Shown piece by piece: positions 34,412 through 43,011 of a stretch of DNA of 64,000 nucleotides. Every line of letters starts with the position of its first letter. The stretch's first letter is position 1. Location of the stretch: the NCBI RefSeq assembly GCF_001735805.1, contig NZ_CP017248.1, positions 2,108,001-2,172,000 on the forward strand, written 5' to 3'. Made by a program: the position numbers and the translations under genes. The notes beneath the pieces are model-generated. The model made no database searches and had not been told where the DNA came from. It saw only the letters and a list, made by a program, of their open reading frames with translations. The stretch comes from Streptomyces fodineus (GTDB lineage: Bacteria > Actinomycetota > Actinomycetes > Streptomycetales > Streptomycetaceae).

Positions 34412-37400
34412 ATGGAGTTAGACCGACGGGTGCAGATCCGGGTGGACCGGCTGGTGAAGGGAGAGAGGAAGGAGGGGTTCGGGTCGGGTTACCTGGTCGC
34501 GCCGCGTCTGGTGCTGACCGCCGCTCACGTCCTGGACCATCTGGATCCGGCAGCCGGGGATCCGGTCACGGTGAGCCTGCCCGATGCCGGCGATCAGGAG
34601 TTCTCCGCGGCCGTGTGCTGGCAGCGCAAAGACTCTGTCGTGGATGCCGCGCTGATCGAGATTGCCGAGGGCCAGGGCTGGCAGGTACCGCAGTCCCTGA
34701 GCGATCTGCTTACCCGGCCGCCCCAGCGGTACGGCATCATCATCGGAGCCCGCCCCCACCCGGTCACCTCGGGCGGCTTTCCCCGCATGCAGAAGGACGC
34801 CACAGACGGCCGACGGCGGGATGAGCAGTTCATCGGCCACATCCCCCCAGGGAGCGGATCCTTGGCCGGCCGCTACGAGCTCACCGGCACCGCGCCCACT
34901 CCCGCCGCGGCAGACCCCCCCGGCGGCCGGAGCCGCTGGGCGGGCATGTCAGGAGCTGCCGTCCTCACCGAGGACGGCTACGGCGAAGACCTGCTGTGCG
35001 GCGTCATACGCCGCGACCGCCAGGCCGACGGCGGTACTCGCCTGACCGCCACCCCCGCCTCATGTCTCATCGCTGACGACGCCTTCCGTGCCCTGATCAC
35101 CAAGCACACCGACGGCTGGGAACCCGTCCTCGAACCGGTAGAACCCGCCGCCCTGCTCACCCCCGCCGCAGTCGACCGCAACCTCAGCTCCCCCGCCGCC
35201 CTCCTGCGCGCCAATACCGAGGCCGTCGCTTTCCACGGCCGCGCCACAGAACTCGCCGACCTGCAAGCCTGGTGCGAGAATGGCCCGCCCGCCATCCAGC
35301 TGCGAGTGCTGACCGGCCCCGGAGGACAGGGGAAGACCCGCCTCGCCCGCCGCCTCACCGACACCGTCGGCTGGCGAGGCTGGGTCACCGGGCACCTGCG
35401 CTCCGACCTCACCGACGACCCCGCCCCGGACGCCGCACCGCCCGACTTCACCACCCTGACCACATCCCTGCCCCTACTCGTGGTCGTCGACTACGCCGAG
35501 ACCCGCCCCCGCCTGCTCCGCCGCCTCATCACCCACCTGCACCGCTCCCGCCACCGCGTGCGCGTGCTACTCCTGGCTCGATCCGACGGCCAATGGCGCA
35601 CCGGCTCACTCCAGGCCGTCCCCGCTGTACGGGACCTGCTCGAAGAAGCCCCGGTCACCCCGCGCGCCCCGCTCATTCCCACCAGCCGACCCACCAGGGA
35701 CCGCCACCACGCCTTCCACCGCGCAGCCCAGGACCTCGCCTGCCTGCTTCCGCTGATCCCCACCCTGCCCCAACACGACTGGACATCCCTGGCCACCGCG
35801 CTGCGGCCCCCCGCAGACCTGCACGAGCACCGCTACGACAACATCCTCACGCTGCAGATGACCGCCCTGGTCGGCCTCCTGCAGCACGGACCCCGGCCCG
35901 TCGATGCGGCCCCCGGCACACCACCGGAGCGCACCCTCCTCAAACACGAGGACCGTTTCTGGGAGGCCAGCGCGAAATCGTCCGCCTACAGACTCGACCT
36001 GCCTGCCCCCACCCTGGGCGCTGCCGTGGCGGTGGCCGCCCTGTGCGGAGCCGCCACGAAGGACGAGGCCCTGCGCGTCCTCACGACACTGCCCGACCTG
36101 CCCGCCCACCAGACGGCACCTGCCGCCAACTGGCTCGCCTCCCTGTACCCAGCCGACGGCGACCGCTACTGGGGCTCCCTCCAACCCGACCGCATCGCCG
36201 AGTACCTCGCTTCTCACACCCTCGCCGAAGGCAACATCCTGCTGCCCGCTCTGTTCAACGCGGCAGCGCCCGGACAGCAGGCCCAGCTCATCACCGTCAT
36301 AGCCCGTGCCGCCATCGCCCACTACAACGCCGGCCGTACCCCCGACAGCGAACAAGTTCTGCACACCCTGGACACGGCCCTGGACACCGCTTTCCTCTCC
36401 TACCAAGCCGCCCAGGCGGCAACAGACGCACTCCCCTCCCCCTCCCGCATCACCGCCCCTCTCGCCCTTCGCCTTGATACCGCCCTCGTTCACATCAACC
36501 AGCAACTCGCGGCGGACAACCCGGCCGTCTACGAACCCGACCTCGCCATCTCGTTGACCAGTCTCGGTAGCCGCCTGGCGGAAATGGGGCGGTGGAGTGA
36601 GGCCTTGACCGCCACCGAGCAGGCAGTGGAGATCTACGTGCGACTCGCGGCGGGCAACCCGGCCGCCTACGAGCCCGGCCTCGCTACTTCGCTGTCCAAC
36701 CTCGGCATCCGGTCGTCGCAGGTGCGGCGGTGGGGCGAGGCCCTGAACGCCACCAAGCAGGCAGTGGAGATCCGGCGTCGACTCGCGGCGGGCAATCCGG
36801 CCGTCTACGAACCCGACCTCGCCGCCTCGTTAACCAACCTCGGTGGCCAACTGACGGAGATGGGACGAGGGAGCGAGGCCCTGAACGCCACCGAGCAGGC
36901 AGTGGAGATCTACGTGCGACTCGCGGCGGGCAACCCGGCCGCCTACGAGCCTGGGCTGGCTACCTCACTGTCCAACCTCGGCATCCAACTGGCGGAGGCG
37001 GGGCGAGGGAGCGAGGCCCTGAACGCCACCAAGCAGGCAGTGGAGATCCGGCGTCGACTCGCGGCGGGCAATCCGGCCGTCTACGAACCCGACCTCGCCG
37101 CCTCGTTAACCAACCTCGGTGGCCAACTGACGGAGATGGGACGAGGGAGCGAGGCCCTGAACGCCACCAAGCAGGCAGTGGAGATCTACCAGCAACTCGC
37201 AGTGGACAACCCGGCAGCTTTCGAACCCAACCTGGTCGCCTCGTTAACCAACCTCGGTAGCCAACTCACGGAGCTGGGGCGGTGGAGTGAGGCCTTGACC
37301 GTCACCAAGCAGGCAGTGGAGATCCGGCGTCGGCTCGCGGCGGGCAATCCGGCCGTCTACGAACCCGACCTCGCTACCTCACTGTCCAGTCTCGGTAGCC

Positions 37401-38038
37401 GACTGACGGAGGCGGGGCGGTGGAGTGAGGCCTTGACCGCCACCAAGCAGGCAGTGGAGATCTACCAGCAACTCGCAGTGGACAACCCGGCCGTCTTCGA
37501 ACCCGACCTCGCCGCCTCGTTAACCAACCTCGGCATCCAACTGGCGCAGGCGGGGCGACGGAGCGAGGCCCTGAACGCCACCAAGCAGGCAGTGAAGATC
37601 TACCAGCAACTCGCAGTGGACAACCCGGCAGCTTTCGAACCCAACCTGGCCGCCTCGTTAACCAACCTCGGCATCCAACTGGCGCAGGCGGGGCGACGGA
37701 GCGAGGCCCTGAACGCCACCAAGCAGGCAGTGGAGATCTACCAGCAACTCGCAGTGGACAACCCGGCCGTCTACGAACCCGACCTAGCCGCCTCGCTGGC
37801 TGCCTTCGCGATGGTTCTGGCAGAGCAGGGCGGCCTCTCGGCAGCGTTGCGTGCGACAGGTGAGGCTGTGGAATTCTACCGCAGGCACATTGCTGCGACA
37901 CCGTTCATACTTCCGCAACTTCACGCTGTGCTGGGCTTACAAGCAGATCTGCTCGATGAATTCGGAGATGCCAAGGAAGCACAGGCAGTCCGTCGCTGGC
38001 TCGGGGAAAATCCACTCCCGCCCGATTCTCATAATTGA
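34412..38038 (+). CDS. Trypsin-like protease - STAND NTPase - TPR protein
   Basis: 1208 residues. Residues 1-220 are a trypsin-like fold with His in LTAAHV (about 37), Asp in VVDAALIEI (about 77) and Ser in GMSGAAV (about 180). Residues about 270-600 are a STAND-type NTPase: Walker A GPGGQGKTRLA (about 302), Walker B LLVVVDYAE (about 353) and a winged/helical extension. From about 700 on there are ten 46-residue TPR-like repeats (unit: PDLAASLTNLGxQLxExGR, then SEALNATKQAVEIYxxLA). The repeats would sense a trigger and the NTPase would oligomerise and release the protease, as proposed for similar antiviral STAND proteins. Cytosolic, with no signal peptide. Start ATG 34412 follows GGGGGAG. Confidence 0.85.
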   Translation: MELDRRVQIRVDRLVKGERKEGFGSGYLVAPRLVLTAAHVLDHLDPAAGDPVTVSLPDAGDQEFSAAVCWQRKDSVVDAALIEIAEGQGWQVPQSLSDLLTRPPQRYGIIIGARPHPVTSGGFPRMQKDATDGRRRDEQFIGHIPPGSGSLAGRYELTGTAPTPAAADPPGGRSRWAGMSGAAVLTEDGYGEDLLCGVIRRDRQADGGTRLTATPASCLIADDAFRALITKHTDGWEPVLEPVEPAALLTPAAVDRNLSSPAALLRANTEAVAFHGRATELADLQAWCENGPPAIQLRVLTGPGGQGKTRLARRLTDTVGWRGWVTGHLRSDLTDDPAPDAAPPDFTTLTTSLPLLVVVDYAETRPRLLRRLITHLHRSRHRVRVLLLARSDGQWRTGSLQAVPAVRDLLEEAPVTPRAPLIPTSRPTRDRHHAFHRAAQDLACLLPLIPTLPQHDWTSLATALRPPADLHEHRYDNILTLQMTALVGLLQHGPRPVDAAPGTPPERTLLKHEDRFWEASAKSSAYRLDLPAPTLGAAVAVAALCGAATKDEALRVLTTLPDLPAHQTAPAANWLASLYPADGDRYWGSLQPDRIAEYLASHTLAEGNILLPALFNAAAPGQQAQLITVIARAAIAHYNAGRTPDSEQVLHTLDTALDTAFLSYQAAQAATDALPSPSRITAPLALRLDTALVHINQQLAADNPAVYEPDLAISLTSLGSRLAEMGRWSEALTATEQAVEIYVRLAAGNPAAYEPGLATSLSNLGIRSSQVRRWGEALNATKQAVEIRRRLAAGNPAVYEPDLAASLTNLGGQLTEMGRGSEALNATEQAVEIYVRLAAGNPAAYEPGLATSLSNLGIQLAEAGRGSEALNATKQAVEIRRRLAAGNPAVYEPDLAASLTNLGGQLTEMGRGSEALNATKQAVEIYQQLAVDNPAAFEPNLVASLTNLGSQLTELGRWSEALTVTKQAVEIRRRLAAGNPAVYEPDLATSLSSLGSRLTEAGRWSEALTATKQAVEIYQQLAVDNPAVFEPDLAASLTNLGIQLAQAGRRSEALNATKQAVKIYQQLAVDNPAAFEPNLAASLTNLGIQLAQAGRRSEALNATKQAVEIYQQLAVDNPAVYEPDLAASLAAFAMVLAEQGGLSAALRATGEAVEFYRRHIAATPFILPQLHAVLGLQADLLDEFGDAKEAQAVRRWLGENPLPPDSHN
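36560..37900 (+). repeat. Ten-fold 138-bp tandem repeat coding TPRs
   Basis: The string AGGCAGTGGA falls at 36621, 36759, 36897, 37035, 37173, 37311, 37449, 37587 (one change) and 37725, exactly 138 bp apart each time, with a tenth diverged copy at 37863. The units are near identical at DNA level across long stretches, so they were copied recently or homogenised by gene conversion. Repeat number may vary between strains. Confidence 0.9.
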
Positions 38039-38077
38039 CCGGTTGCGAGAGTTCCGCGAGAGCCCGGAGTCGATCAC

Positions 38078-38700
38078 GTGCTCAAAACCGGGACGTTCTG
38101 CGAGACAGTTCTGACAGGCTTCCGGGGTGGATCTGACGCGCGATCAGCCGAAGTCGCGGTAGAACGAAACGACTGTCCGAAGTGTGAAGCCCTTGCCGGC
38201 AGTCCGTACCGCACCCGCGGCGGGAAGACCGCGACGAAGTACCACACCGCCCGCTTCGTCCTCGTGACCACCCTCCGGGAGGAACTCGACCTCCTCGTGC
38301 CGGAGGACCGGGGACCGGGTCGGCCGTGGAAACCGGGCCCGCCCGTCGTGGCGGCGTCGGCCGCCACGACGGCCAAGCCGATCCGGATCGGGTACGCCCG
38401 CTGCTCGACCGCCCAGCAGGAGTTGCAGAGCCAGCTCGATGCGCTCGAACCGCTCTGCAAGCGGATCTTCTCCGAGAAGATCAGCACTCCTGGCCGCCGC
38501 CGTCCAGATCGAGCGCAACTACATCCGGGAGAAGACCCTGGAGGGCCAGGTCACCGCCGCGGCCAAGGGCAACCACGGCGGACGGCCCAAGGTCATCGAC
38601 GACATGCTCGTCTTCGCCCGCGCGCTGAAGGACCGCGGCGTCCCCGTCCCGGAGATCGCGAATAAGCTGACGATCAAGACGGGCAATCCCGGACTGAAGG
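38078..38700 (+). pseudogene. Serine resolvase (TnpR-like) remnant with internal deletion and frameshift
   Basis: One frame gives a CPKCEALAGSPYRTRGGKTA leader region, then the resolvase N-terminus RIGYARCSTAQQELQSQLDA with the catalytic Ser. After FSEKIST a different frame continues with QIERNYIREKTLEGQVTAAA, then NHGGRPKVIDDML and an HTH ending EIANKLTIKTG. About 90-100 residues of the catalytic domain are missing and the C-terminus is cut short. The protein cannot be functional. It is debris from a Tn3-like transposon at the right edge of the element. Confidence 0.75.
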
Positions 38701-38949
38701 GCTGCAGAGTCACTCGGAGAGCCACAGGTCCGGGGCCACTCCGTTGTTTCCTCGGCGCGTAAACTGGAAATGCCTATTCGGACTGTTCTCCCAGTACTGT
38801 CGTCGGCGTCTCCATCTGCCCTGACCAGGGTGTTCGTCGCCTCGCAGAGGGTGGTGCCGTCCAGACTCCGTGACGCACTTCGACTCCAATTCGACCCGGC
38901 CGATTTGTCCACGCCGAGGAAAGGCGCCTGACCTGCGGAAATAAAGAGC

Positions 38950-38979
38950 GGCAGACGAGTCGGGCTGTACGCCGGGTTC
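38950..38979 (-). repeat. att-like direct repeat 2, rnpB 3'-end sequence
   Basis: Identical over 30 bases to 16139-16168 and in the same orientation; flanks differ immediately (C and A here, T and T there). Read on the reverse strand it ends CCCGACTCGTCTGCC like RNase P RNA. The body of rnpB is not found to its right, so the functional gene must be elsewhere. Confidence 0.7.
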
Positions 38980-39098
38980 AGATCGAGACGGTCAGCCGTC
39001 CCCACCAACGGCCGGCCCACGTTCGCGACGGTTCCGCTTCAGCGCGTTCCTCGGTCGGCACAAGACGGCAAAGCTGCCGTGTAATACCCCTATAAGAG

Positions 39099-39320
39099 AT
39101 GTGTCAGCATCGAGGAGTTATCTGGTCCCGGCGCCAACAGCGCATGTTCCAGCCCGCATCCGAGGCATACTCAAGGCCGGACGACCCCCAGAAGATCCGC
39201 GTGTCGCTCCCCGACGAGCCACCCGAAGTGACCGAGTCCGTCGCTGCCGCCCTTCTGCACCTCCTTCACGCCTTGGTCGCCGATCCCGCCCAAGCATGCC
39301 CCGGAGCCGGAAACGGCTAG
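39099..39320 (+). CDS. Small protein upstream of the recombinase
   Basis: 73 residues from ATG 39099 (or 58 from ATG 39144). The second half, VSLPDEPPEVTESVAAALLH then LLHALVAD, reads like a genuine short helical protein with normal codon bias. No family is recognised. It lies 105 bp before the serine recombinase in the same direction, where a directionality factor or small regulator would be expected, but there is no direct evidence for that role. Confidence 0.4.
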   Translation: MCQHRGVIWSRRQQRMFQPASEAYSRPDDPQKIRVSLPDEPPEVTESVAAALLHLLHALVADPAQACPGAGNG

Positions 39321-39425
39321 CACAGGAGGACCCCACTGGCTCTTCTCGCCCATCCGAGGTACGACAGAGCGCCACATAACACCCGCAACGCGCTCCACGC
39401 CTACACCCCGGGGGTCTGACCGGAC

Positions 39426-41135
39426 ATGATCCGTTTCGCGTTCGCCGGCCGCTGCTCCACCGAGGACCTCCAAGACCCGGAGGCCTCCAGAAACTGGCAG
39501 CTCACCCGCGCCCGAGCCCTGATCGAACCCGCCGGCGGCCAGATCGTCGCCGAGTACTTCGACATCGGCCACAGCCGCTCCCTGCCCTGGCAGCGCCGCC
39601 CCCGCGCCAACGAACTCCTCCAAGCCCTCCGCGACCCCAACCGCGGCTTCGAGGCCGTCGTGATCGGAGAACCCCAGCGCACCTTCTACGGCAACCAGTT
39701 CGGCAACACCTTCCCCGTCTTCGTCCACTTCCGCATCCCCCTGTGGGTCCCGGAGGTGGGCGGACCCATCGACCCCGACAACGAGGCCCACGACCTCGTC
39801 ATGTCCGTCTTCGGCGGCATGAGCAAGGGCGAGCGCAACCGCATCAAGATCCGGGTGCGCACGGCGATGAGCTCCCAGGCCAAGCTCCAGGGCCGCTACC
39901 TCGGCGGGCGGCCACCCTACGGCTACCGGATCGCCGACGCAGGCCCCCACCCCAATCCCTCCAAGGCCGCCGCCGGCCAGCGCATCCATAAGCTCGAGCC
40001 CGACCCCGCCGCTGCGCCCGTCGTGCAGCGGATCTTCCGTCTGTACGTGGACGGCATGAGCTACAGCGCCATCGCCGCCCAGCTCACCCGGGAAGGCGTC
40101 CCCTGTCCCTCCGCCCACGACGCCACCCGCAATCCGCACCGCAACAAGACCGCATGGCAGCAGGGCGCCGTGCGCGCCATCCTCCTCAACCCCCGCTACA
40201 CCGGCCACGAGGTCTGGAACAAACAGCGCAAGGAAGAACGCCTTCTCGACGTCGACGACGTCACCCTCGGCCACCGCACCCACATGACCCACAATCCCGT
40301 CGAGGAGTGGATCCACTCCAACGAACCCGCCCACGAAGCGATCATCAGCTCCGATCTCTTCGATGCCGCCCGCACCGTGCGCACACAGCGCGCCCGCAAC
40401 CAGGGGCGGCAGGAGCGCGCCGGCAAGCCGGGCGCGCGCCCCTACGCTCTGCGCGGCCGGGTCCGGTGCAGCCTGTGCGGGCGGAAAATGCAGCCCGCCA
40501 CCATCCGCAGCCGCGTCTACTACCGCTGCGAGTTCAAAGAGGAAGAAGCCGCCCTCTATCCCGACCTCACCCACCCGCGCACCGTCTACCTGCGCGAAGA
40601 CATCGTGTGCCAGGCCCTGGACCGGTGGATCGCCCGCACCTTCGCCCCCGACCGGCTCTCCGCCACCATCGAAGCGCTCACCCACGCAAGTGCCGCAGCA
40701 AGCACCGCAGAGCCCCAGACCCCCGAACAGGCCCAAGCACGCCAGGCGATCAAGGACTGCGAGCGGCGCCTCGCCCGATACCAGGCAGCCCTCGACGCCG
40801 GAGCCGACCCCGCCGTCGTCACCCAGTGGATCAACGAGGCCCAGCGGGACAAGGACGCCGCGCAGAAGAAGCTCGACGCGCACCCCGCCGCCACTCGGAA
40901 GAAGCAATCCCCGCTCAACGCGCAACAGATCCGGCAGATCACTGAGAGTCTTGGAGATATTGCAAAGCGCATCCAGACCGCCGCCGCCGAGAAGAAAGGT
41001 CCGCTCTACGAAGCCCTGGGCGTCACCATCAGCTACGAACACGCAACGAGGACCGCGATCGTAAGATCGAGGCCCTCGTCACCGTATCGTCAATCGTTGT
41101 GTCCGAGGGGGGACTTGAACCCCCACGCCCGATAA
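39426..41135 (+). CDS. Large serine recombinase (integrase)
   Basis: 569 residues. N-terminal resolvase domain with FAFAGRCSTEDLQDP, where Ser 11 is the catalytic residue of the Arg-x-Ser motif. Then a recombinase domain (GGRPPYGYRIADAG about 160), a zinc ribbon (CSLCGRKM then YYRCEF, about 350-370) and a coiled-coil near 440-520. It would join attP and attB through a covalent Ser-DNA intermediate. The last dozen codons (GDLNPHAR) and TAA lie inside the tRNA-Leu gene on the other strand, as in integrases sitting at their own attachment site. The left partner site is not visible in the window. Confidence 0.88.
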   Translation: MIRFAFAGRCSTEDLQDPEASRNWQLTRARALIEPAGGQIVAEYFDIGHSRSLPWQRRPRANELLQALRDPNRGFEAVVIGEPQRTFYGNQFGNTFPVFVHFRIPLWVPEVGGPIDPDNEAHDLVMSVFGGMSKGERNRIKIRVRTAMSSQAKLQGRYLGGRPPYGYRIADAGPHPNPSKAAAGQRIHKLEPDPAAAPVVQRIFRLYVDGMSYSAIAAQLTREGVPCPSAHDATRNPHRNKTAWQQGAVRAILLNPRYTGHEVWNKQRKEERLLDVDDVTLGHRTHMTHNPVEEWIHSNEPAHEAIISSDLFDAARTVRTQRARNQGRQERAGKPGARPYALRGRVRCSLCGRKMQPATIRSRVYYRCEFKEEEAALYPDLTHPRTVYLREDIVCQALDRWIARTFAPDRLSATIEALTHASAAASTAEPQTPEQAQARQAIKDCERRLARYQAALDAGADPAVVTQWINEAQRDKDAAQKKLDAHPAATRKKQSPLNAQQIRQITESLGDIAKRIQTAAAEKKGPLYEALGVTISYEHATRTAIVRSRPSSPYRQSLCPRGDLNPHAR

Positions 41136-41184
41136 AGGGCACTAGCACCTCAAGCTAGCGCGTCTGCCATTCCGCCACCCGGAC
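41100..41184 (-). tRNA. tRNA-Leu (GAG)
   Basis: Reverse strand: acceptor GTCCGGG pairs with CTCGGAC (one G-T), followed by discriminator A. The anticodon arm CTAGC-TTGAGGT-GCTAG gives anticodon GAG. A long variable arm (GCCC/GGGC) marks a class II tRNA, and the T arm is GGGGG-TTCAAGT-CCCCC. CCA is not encoded. Its 3' end overlaps the last codons of the serine recombinase, so this is the likely chromosomal integration site. Confidence 0.93.
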
Positions 41185-41323
41185 TAGGTGTCTGCCGCCT
41201 TGCCGCAGGTGTTCCCCGCGGCGACATGGACAACAATACCAAGGTTTCGGAGTGCGTTTCACCTGCGTATCCGCCCCAGGGCGGCGGCCCCGGGGCGGGC
41301 AGGGGCCGGGGATCGGCGACGGT

Positions 41324-41350
41324 ATGCAGAATGCAATATTTTGCATGCAG
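41324..41350. promoter_or_regulatory. ATGCAATATTTTGCAT dyad, possible GntR-type operator
   Basis: ATGCAA and TTGCAT are perfect inverted arms around TATT, with further TGCA copies on each side. It is an A/T-rich dyad in a GC-rich region, between the tRNA and the paaN remnant. FadR-type GntR repressors bind sites of this kind and a GntR gene lies 0.8 kb to the right, but no intact target gene starts here. Confidence 0.35.
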
Positions 41351-41360
41351 TCGGTGAGGG

Positions 41361-42120
41361 TCAGGGCCTGAGCTGGTACTCGGGAAGCGGCGCCCTCCTC
41401 GTGCGCGCCGTGCCGACGAAGGCGCCGCGCCAGGGCGCGCCGAACCCGCCGAACAACTCGTCGCAGTCACCGCGGGAGCGGGGGGTGCCGTGCCCGGTCT
41501 TGAAGGCGTGGATCTGCGGGGCGAGCCGGTCGTAGGTGGCCCGGTCGTCCGTGGCGAGCGTGGCGACCAGCGCCCCGTTGGACGCGTTCATGGCGGCCAG
41601 CAGCTCGGCCTCGGTGTCGGCCGGCACGATCGTGTCGACGGGGCCGAAGGCTTCCGGGGGGTGCAGCGGGGAGGGTGGCGGCGGGTTGACGAGGGTGACC
41701 GGGTGGACGTAGGCCCGGGTGTCCTAGCCCGGCAGGAATCGCGTGTCGGCGGGGTGGCCGCGGTACGGCGCCCCGGTCGACGGCCTCGGCGACCTGGTCG
41801 GTGAGTTCCTTGGCGGCCGCGTTGATCAGCGGCCCGAAGGCCAGCTCGGGCAGCGGGTCGGCCGGATTCGCGACCGCGCGGGGGCCGACGCGGACGGAGC
41901 GGACCGCGGGGAGGTAGGCGGACAGGAACGCGTCGAACAGGGAACGCTGCACGACGAAGCGCGAGCGCCGTCGCGAGGGTCAGGCAGGCCACACCGCCGT
42001 CGGTCGGCGTCTTGGCGATCACGGCGTTGCCTGCCAGGGCCTGCACCAAGGCCTGCACCAGGGCGGCGTGGGCGAGCACGCTCATCGGATGGTTCCAGCT
42101 GGCGAGGGGCGGGCGTCAAG
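41361..42120 (-). pseudogene. paaN: paaN-like aldehyde dehydrogenase remnant
   Basis: Reverse-strand pieces of one protein are spread over three frames: [20 protein letters not shown] and [10 protein letters not shown], then [20 protein letters not shown] and LTDQVAEAV, then [20 protein letters not shown] up to FGGFGAPWRGAFVG. In order they match the second half of PaaN-type dehydrogenases of phenylacetate degradation. An in-frame TAG and at least two frameshifts break it, and the N-terminal half and the catalytic Cys region are gone. It is inactive and lies beside the integration site. Confidence 0.75.
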
Positions 42121-42197
42121 ACGATGCTCTGGTGGCCGTGCCGGCGGTGGAGTCCCGGTCGTGCGCGGCGGTCCGGCCGGTGGACGCGCCCTTGTGA

Positions 42198-42875
42198 TCA
42201 GGACCCGTTGCGCTCGTGGTAGGAGCGGCGGGTGTATTCGGTGTGGTACCGCATGAGGTAGGCGGCCCGCTCGTCGTCGCGGTCGGCGATCGCGGCGATC
42301 AGTTCCCGGTGCTCGATCCACGACTGCCGTCCGCGCTGCTGGGCCACCGGGGTGTAGCACCAGCGGACCCGCCGGTCGACCTGGGCGGCGAGCTCGGTGA
42401 GGACCGCGTTGCCCGCAAGTTCCATGATCTTGGCGTGGAAGGCCGCGTTGAGGGCGACGGCGCGGTCCACGTCGTCGTCGGCGACCGCCTTCTCCCCCTC
42501 GGCGCACAGTTCCACCAGCGCACCGACCTTCTCGGCGGTGGCGTCGATGGCGGCGAGCCGGGCCGCCTCCGCCTCCAGCAGGGTGCGGACCGTGAGCAGT
42601 TGGTCGGCCTCCTCCTCGGTCGGCTCGTGCACGAACGCGCCCTGCGCGGGCCGTAGATCGACCCAGCCCTCGGTGTTGAGCCGTTGCAGCGCCTCGCGCA
42701 CCGGCTGCCGGGAGACGCCGAGGTGTCCGGCGAGTTCGCTCTCGACCAGGTGCTGGCCGGGCTGGAGGGCGCGGGTGGTGATGAGCTCCAGCAGCGCCTC
42801 GTAGACGCGTTCGCGCAGCGGTCCGGGCCGCTCCAGCTTGGGCACGGCCCCGTGTGGCAGTCCGGTCGGCAACAT
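42198..42875 (-). CDS. GntR/FadR-family transcriptional regulator
   Basis: 225 residues. N-terminal winged helix (LRERVYEALLELITTRALQP, then GHLGVSRQPVREALQRL) and a C-terminal all-helical FCD ligand domain with Asp and His residues in ALNAAFHAKIMELAG and EHRELIAAI that usually hold a metal and a carboxylate ligand. These repressors control catabolic or transport genes. Its natural target may have been the neighbouring degraded paaN gene. Just upstream of the start, TTGTCTTTTGTCTACAG is a possible operator. Confidence 0.85.
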   Translation of the reverse strand: MLPTGLPHGAVPKLERPGPLRERVYEALLELITTRALQPGQHLVESELAGHLGVSRQPVREALQRLNTEGWVDLRPAQGAFVHEPTEEEADQLLTVRTLLEAEAARLAAIDATAEKVGALVELCAEGEKAVADDDVDRAVALNAAFHAKIMELAGNAVLTELAAQVDRRVRWCYTPVAQQRGRQSWIEHRELIAAIADRDDERAAYLMRYHTEYTRRSYHERNGS

Positions 42876-43011
42876 CGCGGTCCCCCTCCTGGGCAGGTCT
42901 GGCGCGTAGACGCTGGACGCTCAGTGTCGATTGTCTTTTGTCTACAGTCTGCGGTGCACACAATCCAGCTACGGGCCGGACAATCCGGCCCGGTGCACCG
43001 GCTTCGCCGGC

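Larger units (their letters stand above)
16139..38979. mobile_element. Integrated plasmid-like element bounded by rnpB 3'-end repeats
   Basis: The 22.8-kb segment lies between two identical 30-bp direct repeats. Inside are a replication/partition module (16.5-20.7 kb), a type III-D-like CRISPR-Cas locus (21.3-33.5 kb), a Trypco2/trypsin-STAND-TPR pair (34.0-38.0 kb) and a broken resolvase (38.1-38.7 kb). No intact tyrosine integrase or conjugation gene is visible inside; the nearest recombinase (39426) lies just outside. The repeats could instead be left over from two successive insertions. The limits are therefore an inference. Confidence 0.55.
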
